Origin: Eublepharis macularius
Taxonomy: Eukaryota; Chordata; Lepidosauria; Squamata; Eublepharidae
Reading direction: 5' to 3'
Length of the DNA stretch: 64,000 nucleotides
NCBI RefSeq assembly: GCF_028583425.1
Contig: NC_072806.1
Coordinates: forward strand, 34,828,001 to 34,892,000
This document shows, piece by piece, positions 19,921-30,614 of the stretch; position 1 is the stretch's first letter, and each line of letters opens with the position of its first letter. The notes beneath the pieces are model-generated. The model worked only from the letters and a program-made list of their open reading frames with translations. It had not been told where the DNA came from and did not search any database. A program made the translations under genes and the position numbers.

Positions 19921-20610
19921 GTAGATGCAGAGAAGTTAGCCGTGTTAGTCTGTGGTAGCAAAATCAAAAAGAGTCCAGTAGCACCTTTAAGACTAACCAA
20001 TTTTATTTTAGCATAAGCTTTCGAGAATCAAGTTCTCTTCGTCAGATGCCTGATACAGAGACAGATCATAGATGTGTGTGATTTGGTATATCTGGTTGAA
20101 AAATATACATGAAAAATACCTGACATATATTCATCTCTGATATTCCTATCACAATTAATCCTGGAAATATTCAGGAATCGATGGGGCCATCATTTTAAAG
20201 ATCGCAGAAGGTTGTTTTCTCCTTTTGCAAGTTTCCTGGACAACTGGAGGAGGTTCTCACAGGCAAGAGGCGTAGAACGGTAGGGATAGCTCAACGGCCT
20301 GTCCAATGACAGCAATTCTCTCTTAACACACAAGCTGCCCTCCTGGCTGCAGCTTCAGGGCAGTATGTTTTGGAGTGTGCATTTTTGGCTGCTCTGGTCT
20401 CATCTTTCTGTGCATTGGTTCTGCTGGGATGCTGTTGGGCTTTGCTGGTTGTTTTTGCATCGGAAGGATTTTGCAGTGCAATTCTAGGGAGAATTTTTGA
20501 TCTTGATTCGAAAGCTTATGCTATAATAAAATTGGTTAGTCTTAAAGGTGCTACTGGACTCTTTTTGATTTTGCTACTACAGACTAACACGGCTAACTCC
20601 TCAGATTCTA
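19918..20610. mobile_element. Penelope-like repeat pair, head to head around about 430 bp
   Basis: The module CTAACACGGCTAACT ... AAAGGTGCTACTGGACTC ... GAAAGCTTATGC appears on the minus strand at 19918-20060 and on the plus strand at about 20500-20610. The hammerhead-like motif is well preserved on the minus arm (20011-20049). The plus arm keeps only its 3' half. The sequence between the arms shows no protein I recognise. Confidence 0.5.
20011..20049 (-). ncRNA. Hammerhead-ribozyme-like motif, family C
   Basis: Minus strand: GCAT (helix I), CTGACGA (20039-20045), one extra A, GAGAA/TTCTC helix with loop CTTGA, GAAA (20019-20022), GC then TT, and ATGC (20011-20014), which pairs fully with GCAT. 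The AGCT stem III is self-complementary, fitting the minimal dimer-type design. The extra base differs from the canonical core. Confidence 0.52.
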
Positions 20611-20699
20611 GGGAGAGTTACTCCAATCTAAGCTCGCTGATTTCCATGGCTTAGACTGGAGTAACTCTCCTTAGAATTGCACTGTTGGTCAGTAGTTTC

Positions 20700-21086
20700 T
20701 CTTGTATGTTTGGCTAAGGCATCTTTGCCCTGGAGAAAACATTGGATTCCACCCCCCATAGGAAACAATGGTGACTAGCTGGTGTGTACCTTGTTCAGGG
20801 GCCTGTAGATCTGGACCTCTTGACCCAATCTACTTGAAACTTTTGGGGGTCTTTAGAGAGCAGGCAAACTTCACTGTGCTGCAATCTTGGTCTAATTTGC
20901 ATGAAAAACAGCACCTTTGAACCTCCCCCGTAGGGAAGGGTAGACCCAGCTAATTTCAAAACCCTGAAAAACCCAAGCCTGAATACAAATTCAGTATGGG
21001 AGGACCTGAATATCGGGAATACAGATATTTATGGCCTTCCTGCTACCTAATTCTGAAAAATACCCAATTTTTAGTACACATCCCTA
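20700..21086. mobile_element. TAGGGATGTGC-family hAT fragment
   Basis: Ends TAGTACACATCCCTA. Its complement shares the CTCTAAAGACCCCCA and GTTTCAAGTAGATTGG blocks with the elements at 719-1110 and 3803-7398. The other terminus is missing. Confidence 0.55.
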
Positions 21087-21904
21087 GTCCAGCCACCACC
21101 TATTAAATTGCCGTACTCAGATATGACCGGAATAGTTTGTGGTGTTTCTTTTACAAAATCTAACTGGTCGTGAAGTTATATTGAAAAGGAATGAGGAGGT
21201 AAGTGCAGTGAGCTGGGATGCCAGGAGAGGGCAGCATTAACTTTGAAGTTACTACCTGGAGTTACTACCTAGTCAACTTTTCCACATTTGCTTTGACCCT
21301 TCTCTGCCCTTCTGCCTCTGTGAAAAGGGAAGACAGACAGACAACGATAAGAGATTCGACCATCTTGCTCCCAGGCGCTTTGTGGCTTCTGTTTATTGTA
21401 TCAACAGTTAAGCCAAGAGCCGTAGCTGCTAGCACCAGCCCTTTGGGAAGAGAGGGGGTGGGTGGGGGAGTTTATATCTGGGATTCAGAGTTTAGTATTT
21501 TGCCCACTTTGCCATAAACTCCTTAATCTTAAACCAGTACTTTATTTATTGCATTCATGGAAACTGAGGTCCATCTTCATAGGCACCCACTGAAGGAGGA
21601 GGCTGTGCTGGTGCGTTCTTGTAGAGTTCCCTTAACTATCAAACCCCCTCTTGCCTAATTGATTGTTTCTTTCATCTGCCTCCCAAATCTCTGTTTGTAC
21701 AGTTTGCACTTCAGCCAGCATGCTCTTGTCCTATTGCTAGAGCCTTGTTTGCACTGTCTTAAAATTCCTGGGATTTGGTAAAGGACTACAAGCTGGCCTT
21801 GCCCATTCAGCAAAGCTGCCATGTTTCAAGAAATGAACAGAAAATTGAAGGTGATGGTGTGTGTTCTTTGCAACTGTCTGTTTCTATGCCCTAGTTGCCA
21901 AGTG
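21087..21904. other. Intergenic, nothing recognised
   Basis: No exon, RNA gene or repeat that I can name. The open frames here are short and featureless. Confidence 0.5.
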
Positions 21905-22195
21905 AGGTGGCCCCGTGGCAGTACTGCAGCCCACGCCCTGCTCGTGACTTGAGTTCAATCTTGGCGGAAGCTGGGTTCAGATAGCCGGATCACAGTTGAC
22001 TCAGCCTTCCATCCTTCCGAGGTCGGTAAAATGAGTACCCAGTTTCCAGGGGGTAAAGTGTAGATGACTGGGGAAGGCAATGGCAAACCACCCCGTAAAA
22101 AGTCTGCCAAGAAAATGTCGTGATGCGACGTCCCCCCATGGGTCAGTAATGACTCAGTGCTTGCACAGGGGCTTGCACCTTTACCTACCTAGTTG
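21905..22195 (+). repeat. tRNA-derived SINE, GTAAAATGAGTACCC family
   Basis: A-box-like GTGGCAGTACTGC and B-box-like GAGTTCAATCTT are followed by GGTCGGTAAAATGAGTACCC, GAAGGCAATGGCAAACCACC and TCGTGATGCGACGTC. An inverted copy lies at 62172-62427. Confidence 0.7.
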
Positions 22196-22459
22196 CCAAG
22201 TGGAGGTAGCGATAGCCATGAACTTTAGAAGAGGGTTGCGTACCAAATGCGTTACTACACCTGGAGACCAGCACTGTCAGAGTGGAAGCTCAGGTGTGCC
22301 TTGCCTCTTTAAATTACTGGCTTAAGATCAGGCTTGACCCCCCCCCCCATTGCTCCTCCTGGATCAGCCCAAATGGCTTAGCACAGTCCTTTGTACACTG
22401 GCGAGCCTTGGCTTTTCACCCTCCATGATTTTAACCATGGGTTTTCACCAGGCAAAACA

Positions 22460-23020
22460 GACCATAATCTCACAAATCCAAGAAACTATATACTCGAGAG
22501 TCACAATACCTAAGACTCAGCAAAAAAACTCTTGTGTCCACATCAATTAACAACTTAACAAGAATGTTTACTTACATTTAAAGTGCTCCGTAGTAAATGT
22601 GTGATACCATACACAAAACTTTCCAGAAATATACAAAGGTTAATGCACAACAATTATTATCATCTCTAAATACTTTGCTAATATATTCCAAACCAAGGTA
22701 CCAAGAATTAACTTCACTCTTGCATCTCAATCAGTCTATTTTCATTCATATTCAGTAGTCACAATGACTGGGAGTTTAAAAATACAAACGGCGATTCAAT
22801 CAAATGTTGTTCCATTCTGACGGTTCTATGTCGAGCTCATATCCACCAGTAATATTCTTGTATGCTGAATTTCTGTGTAGAGCTCGAATAAGCATATGTA
22901 GCTCAACAGACTGCTGGCTCAGGTCTGTTTCGCAAGTTATTGCTTCCTCAGGAATTCTCCTAGACCGCTCAGGGTCTTTACACCTACGAGGTGTACTGCA
23001 CTCCCCTCTGCTGTTTTAGA
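22460..23020. repeat. Unclassified repeat-like stretch with a weak hammerhead-like motif
   Basis: On the minus strand, CTGAGGA (22945-22951), an extra A, GCAA/TTGC helix and GAAAC (22927-22931) occur in hammerhead order. The cleavage triplet and helix I are not convincing. This could be another old Penelope-like terminal repeat. No protein is recognised. Confidence 0.3.
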
Positions 23021-23850
23021 TGGGCAGTTTAACAGAATTCCCTACAATAATAGGTTTTGCCCCTGCAATGAAGGAGAAATTGAGACTGTAGATCCCGTTC
23101 TTCTACGTTGTCCATTCTATCAAGATGCTCGCATCAAGGTCATTACCCCTTTGATCAATAGAATACCTGGAAGAATGAGCTTGGAATACGTTAGGCTACT
23201 TCTAGAAGACGGGAATCCGGCAACTACAGCCAGGGCCGGCGCCACCATTGAGGCAGTGAGGTGAGGCAGGTGCTGGGGTGCTGGAGGGGGCACCGGAGAG
23301 GGTGCCAGGGGCAGAGGCACGTGCCATGGAGCTGGTGTGCCTGGCCCGTGACTGCTACAGCCAGCCAGCCCTGTGCTGCTGCCGCCGCTGCTGCCACCAC
23401 ACGCCCCCAGCCAGGCACAGCAGCCGCGGGCCAGGCATGGCAGGTGGCCAGGGCAGCATGCGGAGCGCAGGCAGCCTCCGTGCGCCACCCCAGCCACTCG
23501 CCGGCCAATGGGCCCGGCTTTTGCTGAGTGATGATGTCATCATGCAGTTCAGGGTCGTGCACGTGCGCGCTGCACGCAAGCACACGTGAGGATCTCTGCG
23601 GGCGCCAGAAACCCTGGCGCCAGTGGTGACTACAGCTTCAGTCGCAAAATTTTGTGCAATAGCCTATAAAATCTGTCAAATGCTCGCATTAGCAGGGTTT
23701 ATGTAAATGCCACCCTTTTATATTACAGTTTTAATTAACTATTTTAATTTTGTGCTATTTTTACTAATAATTTTAACTTTGTAATTTTGTAGCATTCCCT
23801 CTATGCTGGTCTTTGACCGTATAATAATAAATTTGATTAGATTTGAAAAG
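23020..23850 (+). mobile_element. LINE 3'-end fragment, clade unresolved, split by a hAT
   Basis: Near 23090-23225 the plus strand reads LRCPFYQDARIKVITPL and continues as a C-terminal LINE domain. After the hAT it resumes near 23637 with VAKFCAIAYKI-like text and ends in an A/T-rich tail with ATAATAATAAATTTG. There are too few residues to name the clade (R4 or CR1 are possible). Confidence 0.5.
23231..23628. mobile_element. GC-rich non-autonomous hAT with perfect target duplication
   Basis: Starts CAGGGCCGGCGCCACC and ends GGCGCCAGTGGTG. A perfect 8-bp duplication ACTACAGC lies on both sides (23223-23230 and 23629-23636). The 398-bp body is very CpG-rich, and the overlapping frames on both strands are composition artefacts. 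Confidence 0.88.
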
Positions 23851-24104
23851 AGGGTTAGATGTATTCATGGAGGCGAGGGTCCGTCAGTGGGCTACGTGCC
23901 ATGTAAGTGCTGTCGGCCATGCCATCTTGTCAAGGCATCTAGAGACAGAAGTTAGCTATCGGGGCTTGTGCCCTGACTGCCTCAAATCATTCCTCACAGA
24001 CTGGACTGTGGGTTGCTGTCAGAGACCAGTTGTCATCACTCGTCATTTGTGTAAAGCCCTTAGGACTATGCATTTGTCGTTTGGGAGGTGGCTAGTGTCG
24101 CCAT

Positions 24105-25060
24105 GCTGACGACACCCAGCTTTACATCTCATCCTGAGCTCCTGGTGATGCGATGGAGGTCCTGAATCACTGCTTATCTGCTGTAGTTAAATGGCTAAGA
24201 CCGAACAAATTGAAACTAAATACTGACAAGACAGAGGTAACGCTGGTTGGGAAGGCTTCTCACCCTTGATGGGTTTCACCGGACCCTCGCTGACTTGAGA
24301 GCTTAAGGGTTAAACTGGATCCAACATTACTACTGAAGAAGCAAGTTAAAGCAACTGAAAAAATGCTTTCTTCCGACTCGGTCTAGCCTGGAAGATGGCT
24401 TCCCTGCCTTGGCACAACCAATCTGGCCACCAGAATCTGCACCTTGGTAACATCAAGACTAGGCTACTGTAAAGCATTCTGCATAGGTCTCCCCTCAAAG
24501 TCTGTTATTGCAGAATGCCACAGCTCAATTATTATCAGGGGCTAGCCAGAGCATGCACATTACACCCCTTCTGCCATCACCCCACTGGCTGCCCATCAAT
24601 TGCCTGGTTCAATTCAATTTAGCTGCCCGTTTTAAATTGCTTTTAGCTCTATATTATTTATTGTATGTTGTATTGTGTTTTAATCAGGTTGTGATCTGCT
24701 CTGAGCCTGCATTGTGGGGAGAGCAGACTATAAGTCTAATAAATAAGTAAATAAGTAAATAAATAAATAAATGTATGTGTTGGCTTTCACACACAAAGCC
24801 CTTCATGGCCTTTGTCCCTCATATATGCAGGACCGCTTCTCTCCCTATGCCCCTCTATGACAGCTTTGCTCATCTAATCTGGGCCTTCTGCAGGTGCCAC
24901 GCTGCAAATGGGGATGATTGACAAACTGCCCCCACACAAGTGTTCTCTGTTGTGGCCCCCACCGTAGGGAATTGTGTGCCTGATGAAGTCAGGAAGGCGC
25001 CCACTCTCTTCCCTGTCTGAAAATGATGCAAAACCAAGTTAATCAGGAGGGCTTTTCTAC
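24105..25060 (+). mobile_element. L2-clade LINE fragment
   Basis: Plus strand begins at the catalytic block (ADDTQLYI at about 24112) and continues LKLNTDKTEVTLVG, then the post-RT region (LLPSPHWLPINC) and the typical 3' tail. Many stops and shifts make it a dead 3' fragment. An AAATAAATAAGT-type microsatellite interrupts it at about 24735-24772. Confidence 0.75.
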
Positions 25061-27138
25061 ATAGGTAATAGAGATGTGCTGTAAGGAAATGGTTCAGACA
25101 GACGCTCTGGTAATGGGATAGGGACTGAAGACTATACTGCTGTGTATAGTATGTACTATCTGTTGCTCCCTGTATTATTTAATTTCTGCATCATTAAATA
25201 TACCATGTTAATACTAGGGCTTTCCCCCCAGCTCTGTTCCAGCTCGGTTTCAGATGTTTACGCATGTAAAGCGTGTAAAGTTTAGTGCTGAAATTGTTTT
25301 TACATGGGCTAGAAAACAGGCTGAACTTCGTTTCCCATTTCTTTCCTCTAAATCTTGATGGCGTGTGATTTGGCACCGCAGAGCATGGATTAAGCGCTGT
25401 GCCCCTCCTTGTTCTAAGTTGCCACCCCGTAGCAGCGTCTCTTTTAAAAAAAATAAACCTGATGGAATTTTGTTGTATATGTTTACCCTCTTCTAATGGT
25501 AGGACAGACCTGTAGTTGTTTTCTTCTCAAAGATATTAAAAAAACAGCTGGGATTCTCCATGACTTCTGCTTTCTGTGATATTGAAGAATAGCACTGTGA
25601 GTATCTTTAGGTTTTTATGATGATGAATAAAACCATGAGAGCAGAATATCTTCACTCCTCTCACTGTGTCAGCCAGAAGCAATTTATGATTTATGGCGTA
25701 AACTCTGCCCCCTCTAAATATTGTGTATCTTGGATGTTTCAAACCAGTACAGGACATCCACATCTTTTGATTGATTGTTGTGCAGCCGCCATAGATTGGA
25801 GTGTTCTCTTCTTGGAATCTTCGCCGATTAAAATTGGGAGTGTCTTATGGAGGCATGAAGGCAGCTGTTCTCAAGCTGTGTGCTGGAGCACAGTAGCATC
25901 CTTGAGAATATCCCGTTAGCACAGTACCCACCTACAAAAGAGGCTATCCAGTGAGTCTCTGTAGGAGTCACCGTTCTGAGCTTTCCTCTGTGCATTGTGC
26001 CTCTGTTAGTTCATTAGGTAGTGCTGACATTGTCAGGACATCAGTTGTAATTGCAGAGGAGGTCATTGCCCATTGCAACTCTATATGAGTCCACAGACTG
26101 GATGTGTCTCATTTCAGCTGGGCACAACCGTGCCTAATGCAGAAACACATAGGGAGGAACTCCTCTAAGATTAGGCAGTTCTTCATCTTTTTTTGTTACA
26201 TGAGTTATGTAGATAATGAGTTACATGAGTTATGTAAATAATATCGAATTCAGGAGGAAAAAGTACCCTCAGGTTTGGGACTATGGGATGGGTATCCATA
26301 TTCAGAATCTAAAATGAAACATGGATTAAAAACTGTCTGGAAGTCATGAACTTGAAGCCTCTCTGCAATTCCTTCACCCCACACAGACATGCTGTTTTTC
26401 AAATGCGCTTGTTTCCTCTGTTCATGCTTGTGGTAGAAACGGACAAGTACTAACTGCATCTCCAGGGTCAAAGCCTGCGACCAGTTGCCTTGTTTAATTT
26501 AACAAATGTTAAAGACAAGGTTACTTTGCTTCCTAGAGAGAAAGGCCATGTAAATTGTGTTCAAAAATTCATTTTGCAGCCACGCAGCAGAACCAAACAG
26601 GCTCCAAGAAAACAATTTTCAGCCACACCAGTTACATTTTAACTTCACTGATTATAAAACTGACCTCTTCTGTTGAGTCAACTAAAACTTTAGCTGACTG
26701 ACTCACATATTAAACAAGTTAATTTGTATCCTGTGGTTGCAATAAAATACAGCCATGGTATATGATAGTGTAATGTGGAATAACTCATTTTGGTGCTGAA
26801 AGAACATCATCAAAATGTCAGGCAGTGGGAAAGAATTATCACCCGTCCCTTTTTTGCCTTTTCCTTTCTCCAGGAAGCTGAATTCAACTCCCCTCAGCCA
26901 TTCTCAGCTTGTTACTTTACAGGGCTGTGAGCACAAGCTGTCTGGAACCATGGACTTCACCCTGAGCTCTTTTGAGGAAGAGTAGAATAAGAACATGTGA
27001 CAGGTTTCCTACATCAGCATCTTAACTGCAAAGGTGCTCAAAGCAGCAGATGTGAGTTCTCCCTTTCCCATTCTGTCCTACAACAGTCTTGTGAGGTAGG
27101 CTACAACTGAGAGTAACAGGCCCAAGGTTACTTAGCAA
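25061..27138. other. Intergenic, nothing recognised except small duplications
   Basis: No exon or named repeat. A short direct duplication of TTACATGAGTTATGTA occurs near 26196-26240. Some SINE-like text (GTGAGGTAGGCTACAACTGA) lies just before 27139. Confidence 0.5.
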
Positions 27139-27693
27139 TAGGGTTGCCATTCCCCCGCCAGGGGCAGGGGATCGCCAGATCCCACCCTTTGCCCTCCACA
27201 CCCACTTACCTGGCTGGCAAGGGGGCATGCTCCCTGGGGTGCCCCCTCCCAGGGCAGCATGACACACCCCTGGGCAGGGGGGCATACACCCGCACCATGA
27301 GAGCAGGCGGTGGCGGCAGCAGCAGTGAGAGCAGGCCGCTCTCACTGCTGCCACCACCACCGCCTATCGCCGCTGCCGCCTATCACCTCCTCAGCCCCTG
27401 TGACCAAATAAGAGCGGCCCATGGTCATGGCGAGGGCGAGAGCGAGAGGCAGTGGCGGCGAAAGTGCGCAGCCGCAGTCACAGCAAGAGTGAGCAGCAGT
27501 GGCACCAAGGGCCCCCTTTGACCTGGGGGTGCCCTTTGACCCTGCATGATTATGTCACTCGCGGAAGTGACGTCATCACACATGCACACAGAGAAGGGAA
27601 GCTGGGGTAAGCACCGGCTCCCAATCCCCCACCAGGAGACTCCAGCGACCTGGGGATCCCATGTCGAGGGACTCCAGGTCCCTGGCAACCCTA
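27139..27693. mobile_element. Non-autonomous hAT, TAGGGTTGCCA family, complete
   Basis: Starts TAGGGTTGCCATTCC, ends CCTGGCAACCCTA, with a perfect 8-bp duplication CTTAGCAA (27131-27138 and 27694-27701). The 555-bp interior is GC-rich with GCCGC repeats. Open frames on both strands there are artefacts. Confidence 0.88.
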
Positions 27694-28061
27694 CTTAGCA
27701 AGTTGCAGGGGGGTCCGGAGTCAGACATCCCAGATTCTGGCCTGCCGCTCTGGACAGCACCCCCCTGCTGCCTCTCCAGTCTTCCTCTCTTCCCCCCCTT
27801 TTCCGATGAACATGAGTGAAAGATCTAGTCCAAAGCTTGTGTGGGAGACTGATTTTGGAGACTTGTGGGGAAATGGGGCAAGTATCAGCTTCAGATACCT
27901 TTTTGAAAAATCACCAGTGAATGCCATCCTCCACCCCAAGCTCTGGCTTCTGAGCATCAAAATAATTATTGTTTCCTATGCACAAAACTTTCCCAGGCTC
28001 TGCCCTCTAACCTCCAAAGCCTATTAGGCCCGACCATCTGCCCCCATATCTGCTTCTGCAC

Positions 28062-28280
28062 TAGGGTTGCCAGCCTCCAGGTAGTGGCTGGAGATCTCCC
28101 GGAATTACAACTGGTCTCCAGGCCACAGAGATCTGGTCACCTGGAGAAAATGGCTACTTTTGGGGGGTGGACTATATGGAATTATGCCATGCCAAGGTCC
28201 TTTTCCTCCTCAAACTCCACTTTCTCCAGGTTTCACCCCCAGATCTCCAGGAATTTCCCAACTTGGAGCTGGCAACCATA
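28062..28280. mobile_element. Non-autonomous hAT, TAGGGTTGCCA family, short form
   Basis: Starts TAGGGTTGCCAGCCTCC and ends GCTGGCAACCATA. The duplication is TTCTGCAC/CTCTGCAC (7 of 8). The interior (GGAGATCTCCCGGAATTAC) matches the copy at 62666-62883 in the other orientation. 27694-28061 and 28281-28689 hold nothing I recognise. Confidence 0.85.
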
Positions 28281-28689
28281 CTCTGCACATTGAGCCACCT
28301 GGAGCCCCACCCATTGGTCAGGCAATCTTAAAAATAACACGTTGGTAACTTTCAAGGTGCCAATGGCTCAAGTCTGCCGTCTTCCTCTTCTGTGGTCCTT
28401 AAAGGAGCCCCAGACCCACCAGCACAAACAGGCAGCCATCTTGGCTCGCCTCTGACACATGTTCTCCTTTGCTCTTTTTCATATGGTCATGGGAACGTGG
28501 TGATGTGTAGTTCTGGCTGCGGCCAGTACCAAACCCAGTTCATTCTGGAGGTCTGTAAATGGACCTGTGCTCTCTCTACCAGGTGAGAGGTTATGAGCAC
28601 AGAAATATGATGTTCTTGTTATGAGGAGTAATTAAAGCTCTCTGTGCCTCCTTAAAATGGCTGTCGATAAGGACAAACTGGAAAGTTCC

Positions 28690-28895
28690 ACTCTTTAAAC
28701 CTATTTATCTCTTTGTCTATGTATTTATTTATTTAATCATATTTACATCCTGCCTCCCCGCAAACAGGCTCAGGGTGGCTCCCAACAATAAAAGAATGAT
28801 ACAATTTTAGAAAGCAGAAATTAAAAGTCACAAAATCCATAGATAAAGGTGTCAAACATCAGAGAATAAAACTGCTATATAAAAGACTACAAGCG
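28690..28895 (-). mobile_element. LINE 3'-end fragment (L2-like)
   Basis: Short minus-strand tail: a TTATTTATTTAATCA microsatellite-type end, then the complement of the GGGTGGTATAAA-like 3' segment (CATCCTGCCTCC, GGCTCAGGGTGGCTC) seen at 54600 and 18610. Coding text is absent. Confidence 0.5.
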
Positions 28896-28986
28896 CAACC
28901 ATGACGCAACATCCAGGGTGTCGGGGCAGAGCATGGCAGTTGAGGGACACAGAATGCTGGCTCCCCAGCTGCATTGTGGGGCTAAT

Positions 28987-29292
28987 CAGGGCTTTTTTTC
29001 AGCCGGAACGCGGTGGAATGGAGTTCCGGCACCTCTTAAAAATGGTCACATGGCCGGTGGCCCCGCCCCCTGATCTCCAGACAGAGGGGAGTTTAGATTG
29101 CCCTCCAATCTAAACTCCCCTCTGTCTGGAGATCAGGGGGTGGGGTCACTGGCCATGTGACCATTTTCACCAAGGGTGATTTAAACTTTAACCCCCCCCC
29201 CCTTGTTCCAGCTGACCCAAAGTAACGTCACTGTGCAGTCTTGAGTTCCACCACTGAGTTCCACCACCTCTTTTCCCAGAAAAAAAGCCCTG
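28987..29292. mobile_element. hAT-type MITE, CAGGGCTTTTTTTC family, complete
   Basis: Starts CAGGGCTTTTTTTCAGCC, ends GAAAAAAAGCCCTG. The duplication GGGCTAAT/GGGATATT is worn (6 of 8). The interior folds back around GATCTCCAGACAGAGG. Confidence 0.88.
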
Positions 29293-29398
29293 GGGATATT
29301 AATAACACTAACTTGTTCACTGCTCTGGGTGAGGCACTAATCTGTCTAGAAGAGTAGTACATAAGCACAGTTGTTGCTGTTATCTCCATCTTACATGC

Positions 29399-30055
29399 CT
29401 TGTGGAACTGTAGTAAATCCCACAGGGCCTAGATCTCGAATACGAGCATGTTAGGGTTGGGTTATGGTTGCCAGTCCCCCGCTTCCACCCTCTGCTCCCA
29501 ATTTCCTTGCCAGTGGGGGGGGGGGAAGGCGGGGAATGTGCCTCCTGGGGCGCGCCACCAGACAGAGCGGCGCTCTCCCAAACGCTGCAGCGGGCCGGTT
29601 TCAGCCTGAAACGGGCCTGATTTGTGCTGAAATGGGCCAAAATCAGCCCACTGCAGAGTGCAGAAGCACTCCAGGGCCCATTGTGCCGCACCTGCAGCAC
29701 TCCCGTGCTCCAGCGCTCCACAGTGGCCCGAAACAAGCCTGATTCAGCCCGAAACTGACCCACTGTGGAGTGCTGGAGCACTCCCAGGGGTGGCATGTGG
29801 TCTGCAGAACTGTAGTAAATCCCACGGACCTTGGGAGTATGTTAGGGTTGCCAGCCCCCCACTGGGGGTGAGGGATCCCCTGCTTCCACCCTCCACCTCT
29901 CACCCGCATGTAGCTCTGGAAGCACATGGAACATACTGGGGTTGCCAGGTCTCCTCACCCTCCAGGCGGGAGGTTGGAGACCAGGCACTCACCTTACAGA
30001 TGTCACCGTGCATGCCTGGAGGGTGAGGAGACCTGGCAACCCCAGTATGTTCCAT
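29399..30055. repeat. About 403-bp tandem duplication plus a hairpin
   Basis: AACTGTAGTAAATCCCAC followed by a GTTAGGGTTG-type block occurs near 29404 and again near 29807. At 29926-30053 a hairpin carries GGGTTGCCAGGTCTCCTC and its complement. The flanking GGAACATACT / AGTATGTTCC is also part of the arms. It is related to the TAGGGTTGCCA hAT family but without clean ends. Confidence 0.6.
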
Positions 30056-30185
30056 TAGGCTGGAGCCAGAGCCGAAAAAGCCCTGGCACTGGTCAAGGCC
30101 AGACGAACATCCCTTGGGCCAGGGATCACCAGTAATGGCTTAGCAGCAGAGCACAAAGCCCTACAGGGGACATAATGGGAGTGGC

Positions 30186-30601
30186 GGTCAGACTGTGGCT
30201 AGATAAGGCACTCTCTGCAAGGTTCCCTTTAGAAGCAAGAATAAGTCCAGTGTCTGACAAAGGAAGTTTTATTGCAGAAAAGGGCCATTATAGTCCACTG
30301 TCCTGAATAGGAGACTCAGGATGGTACATGATCATTGTTACCAATGAAGAGCAAGCATAGGATACAGAGTAACAATACCCATCTGGAACAGCCTCCCCCC
30401 ACAGTTCTCAAAACAACATCTTTCAGTCCTGGGAAGCTGCTCTCCTTCAAGGCCAATGCTCGGTGGAACGGTGTTAGACACAACAATCTCCTCTGGTGGG
30501 AATGCTGCCTGGGAACTGGTGCACCTGGGGAGAAAGCACTTAAACACTAAAAGCATTAGAAAATGGAGTCAGTACAGTTTAGATACATACTGGACCTGAC
30601 A
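30186..30601 (-). repeat. 3' LTR of the Ty3/gypsy element
   Basis: On the minus strand it begins TGTCAGGTCCAG at 30601 and ends in GGCTAGATAAGG-complement sequence at 30186. The first base of the terminal TGTCAG on the plus strand reads G. It contains GCAATAAAACTTCC, a likely poly(A) signal for the element RNA. Open frames within it are not genes. Confidence 0.9.
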
Positions 30602-30614
30602 TTCTGCCCCCCTT
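30602..30614 (-). other. Polypurine tract of the Ty3/gypsy element
   Basis: Minus strand AAGGGGGGCAGAA lies directly before the 3' LTR and overlaps the stop codon of the long frame. It is the plus-strand primer site expected for an LTR element. The same tract occurs on the plus strand at 35942-35954 before the inverted LTR. Confidence 0.8.

Noticed and set aside
23120..23589. Overlapping long frames on both strands
   Set aside because: They are due to the CpG-rich hAT at 23231-23628, where stop codons are rare in all frames.
30335..30556. Short proteins encoded in the LTRs
   Set aside because: The same frames occur in each LTR copy and on both strands. They are LTR sequence with regulatory motifs, not genes.
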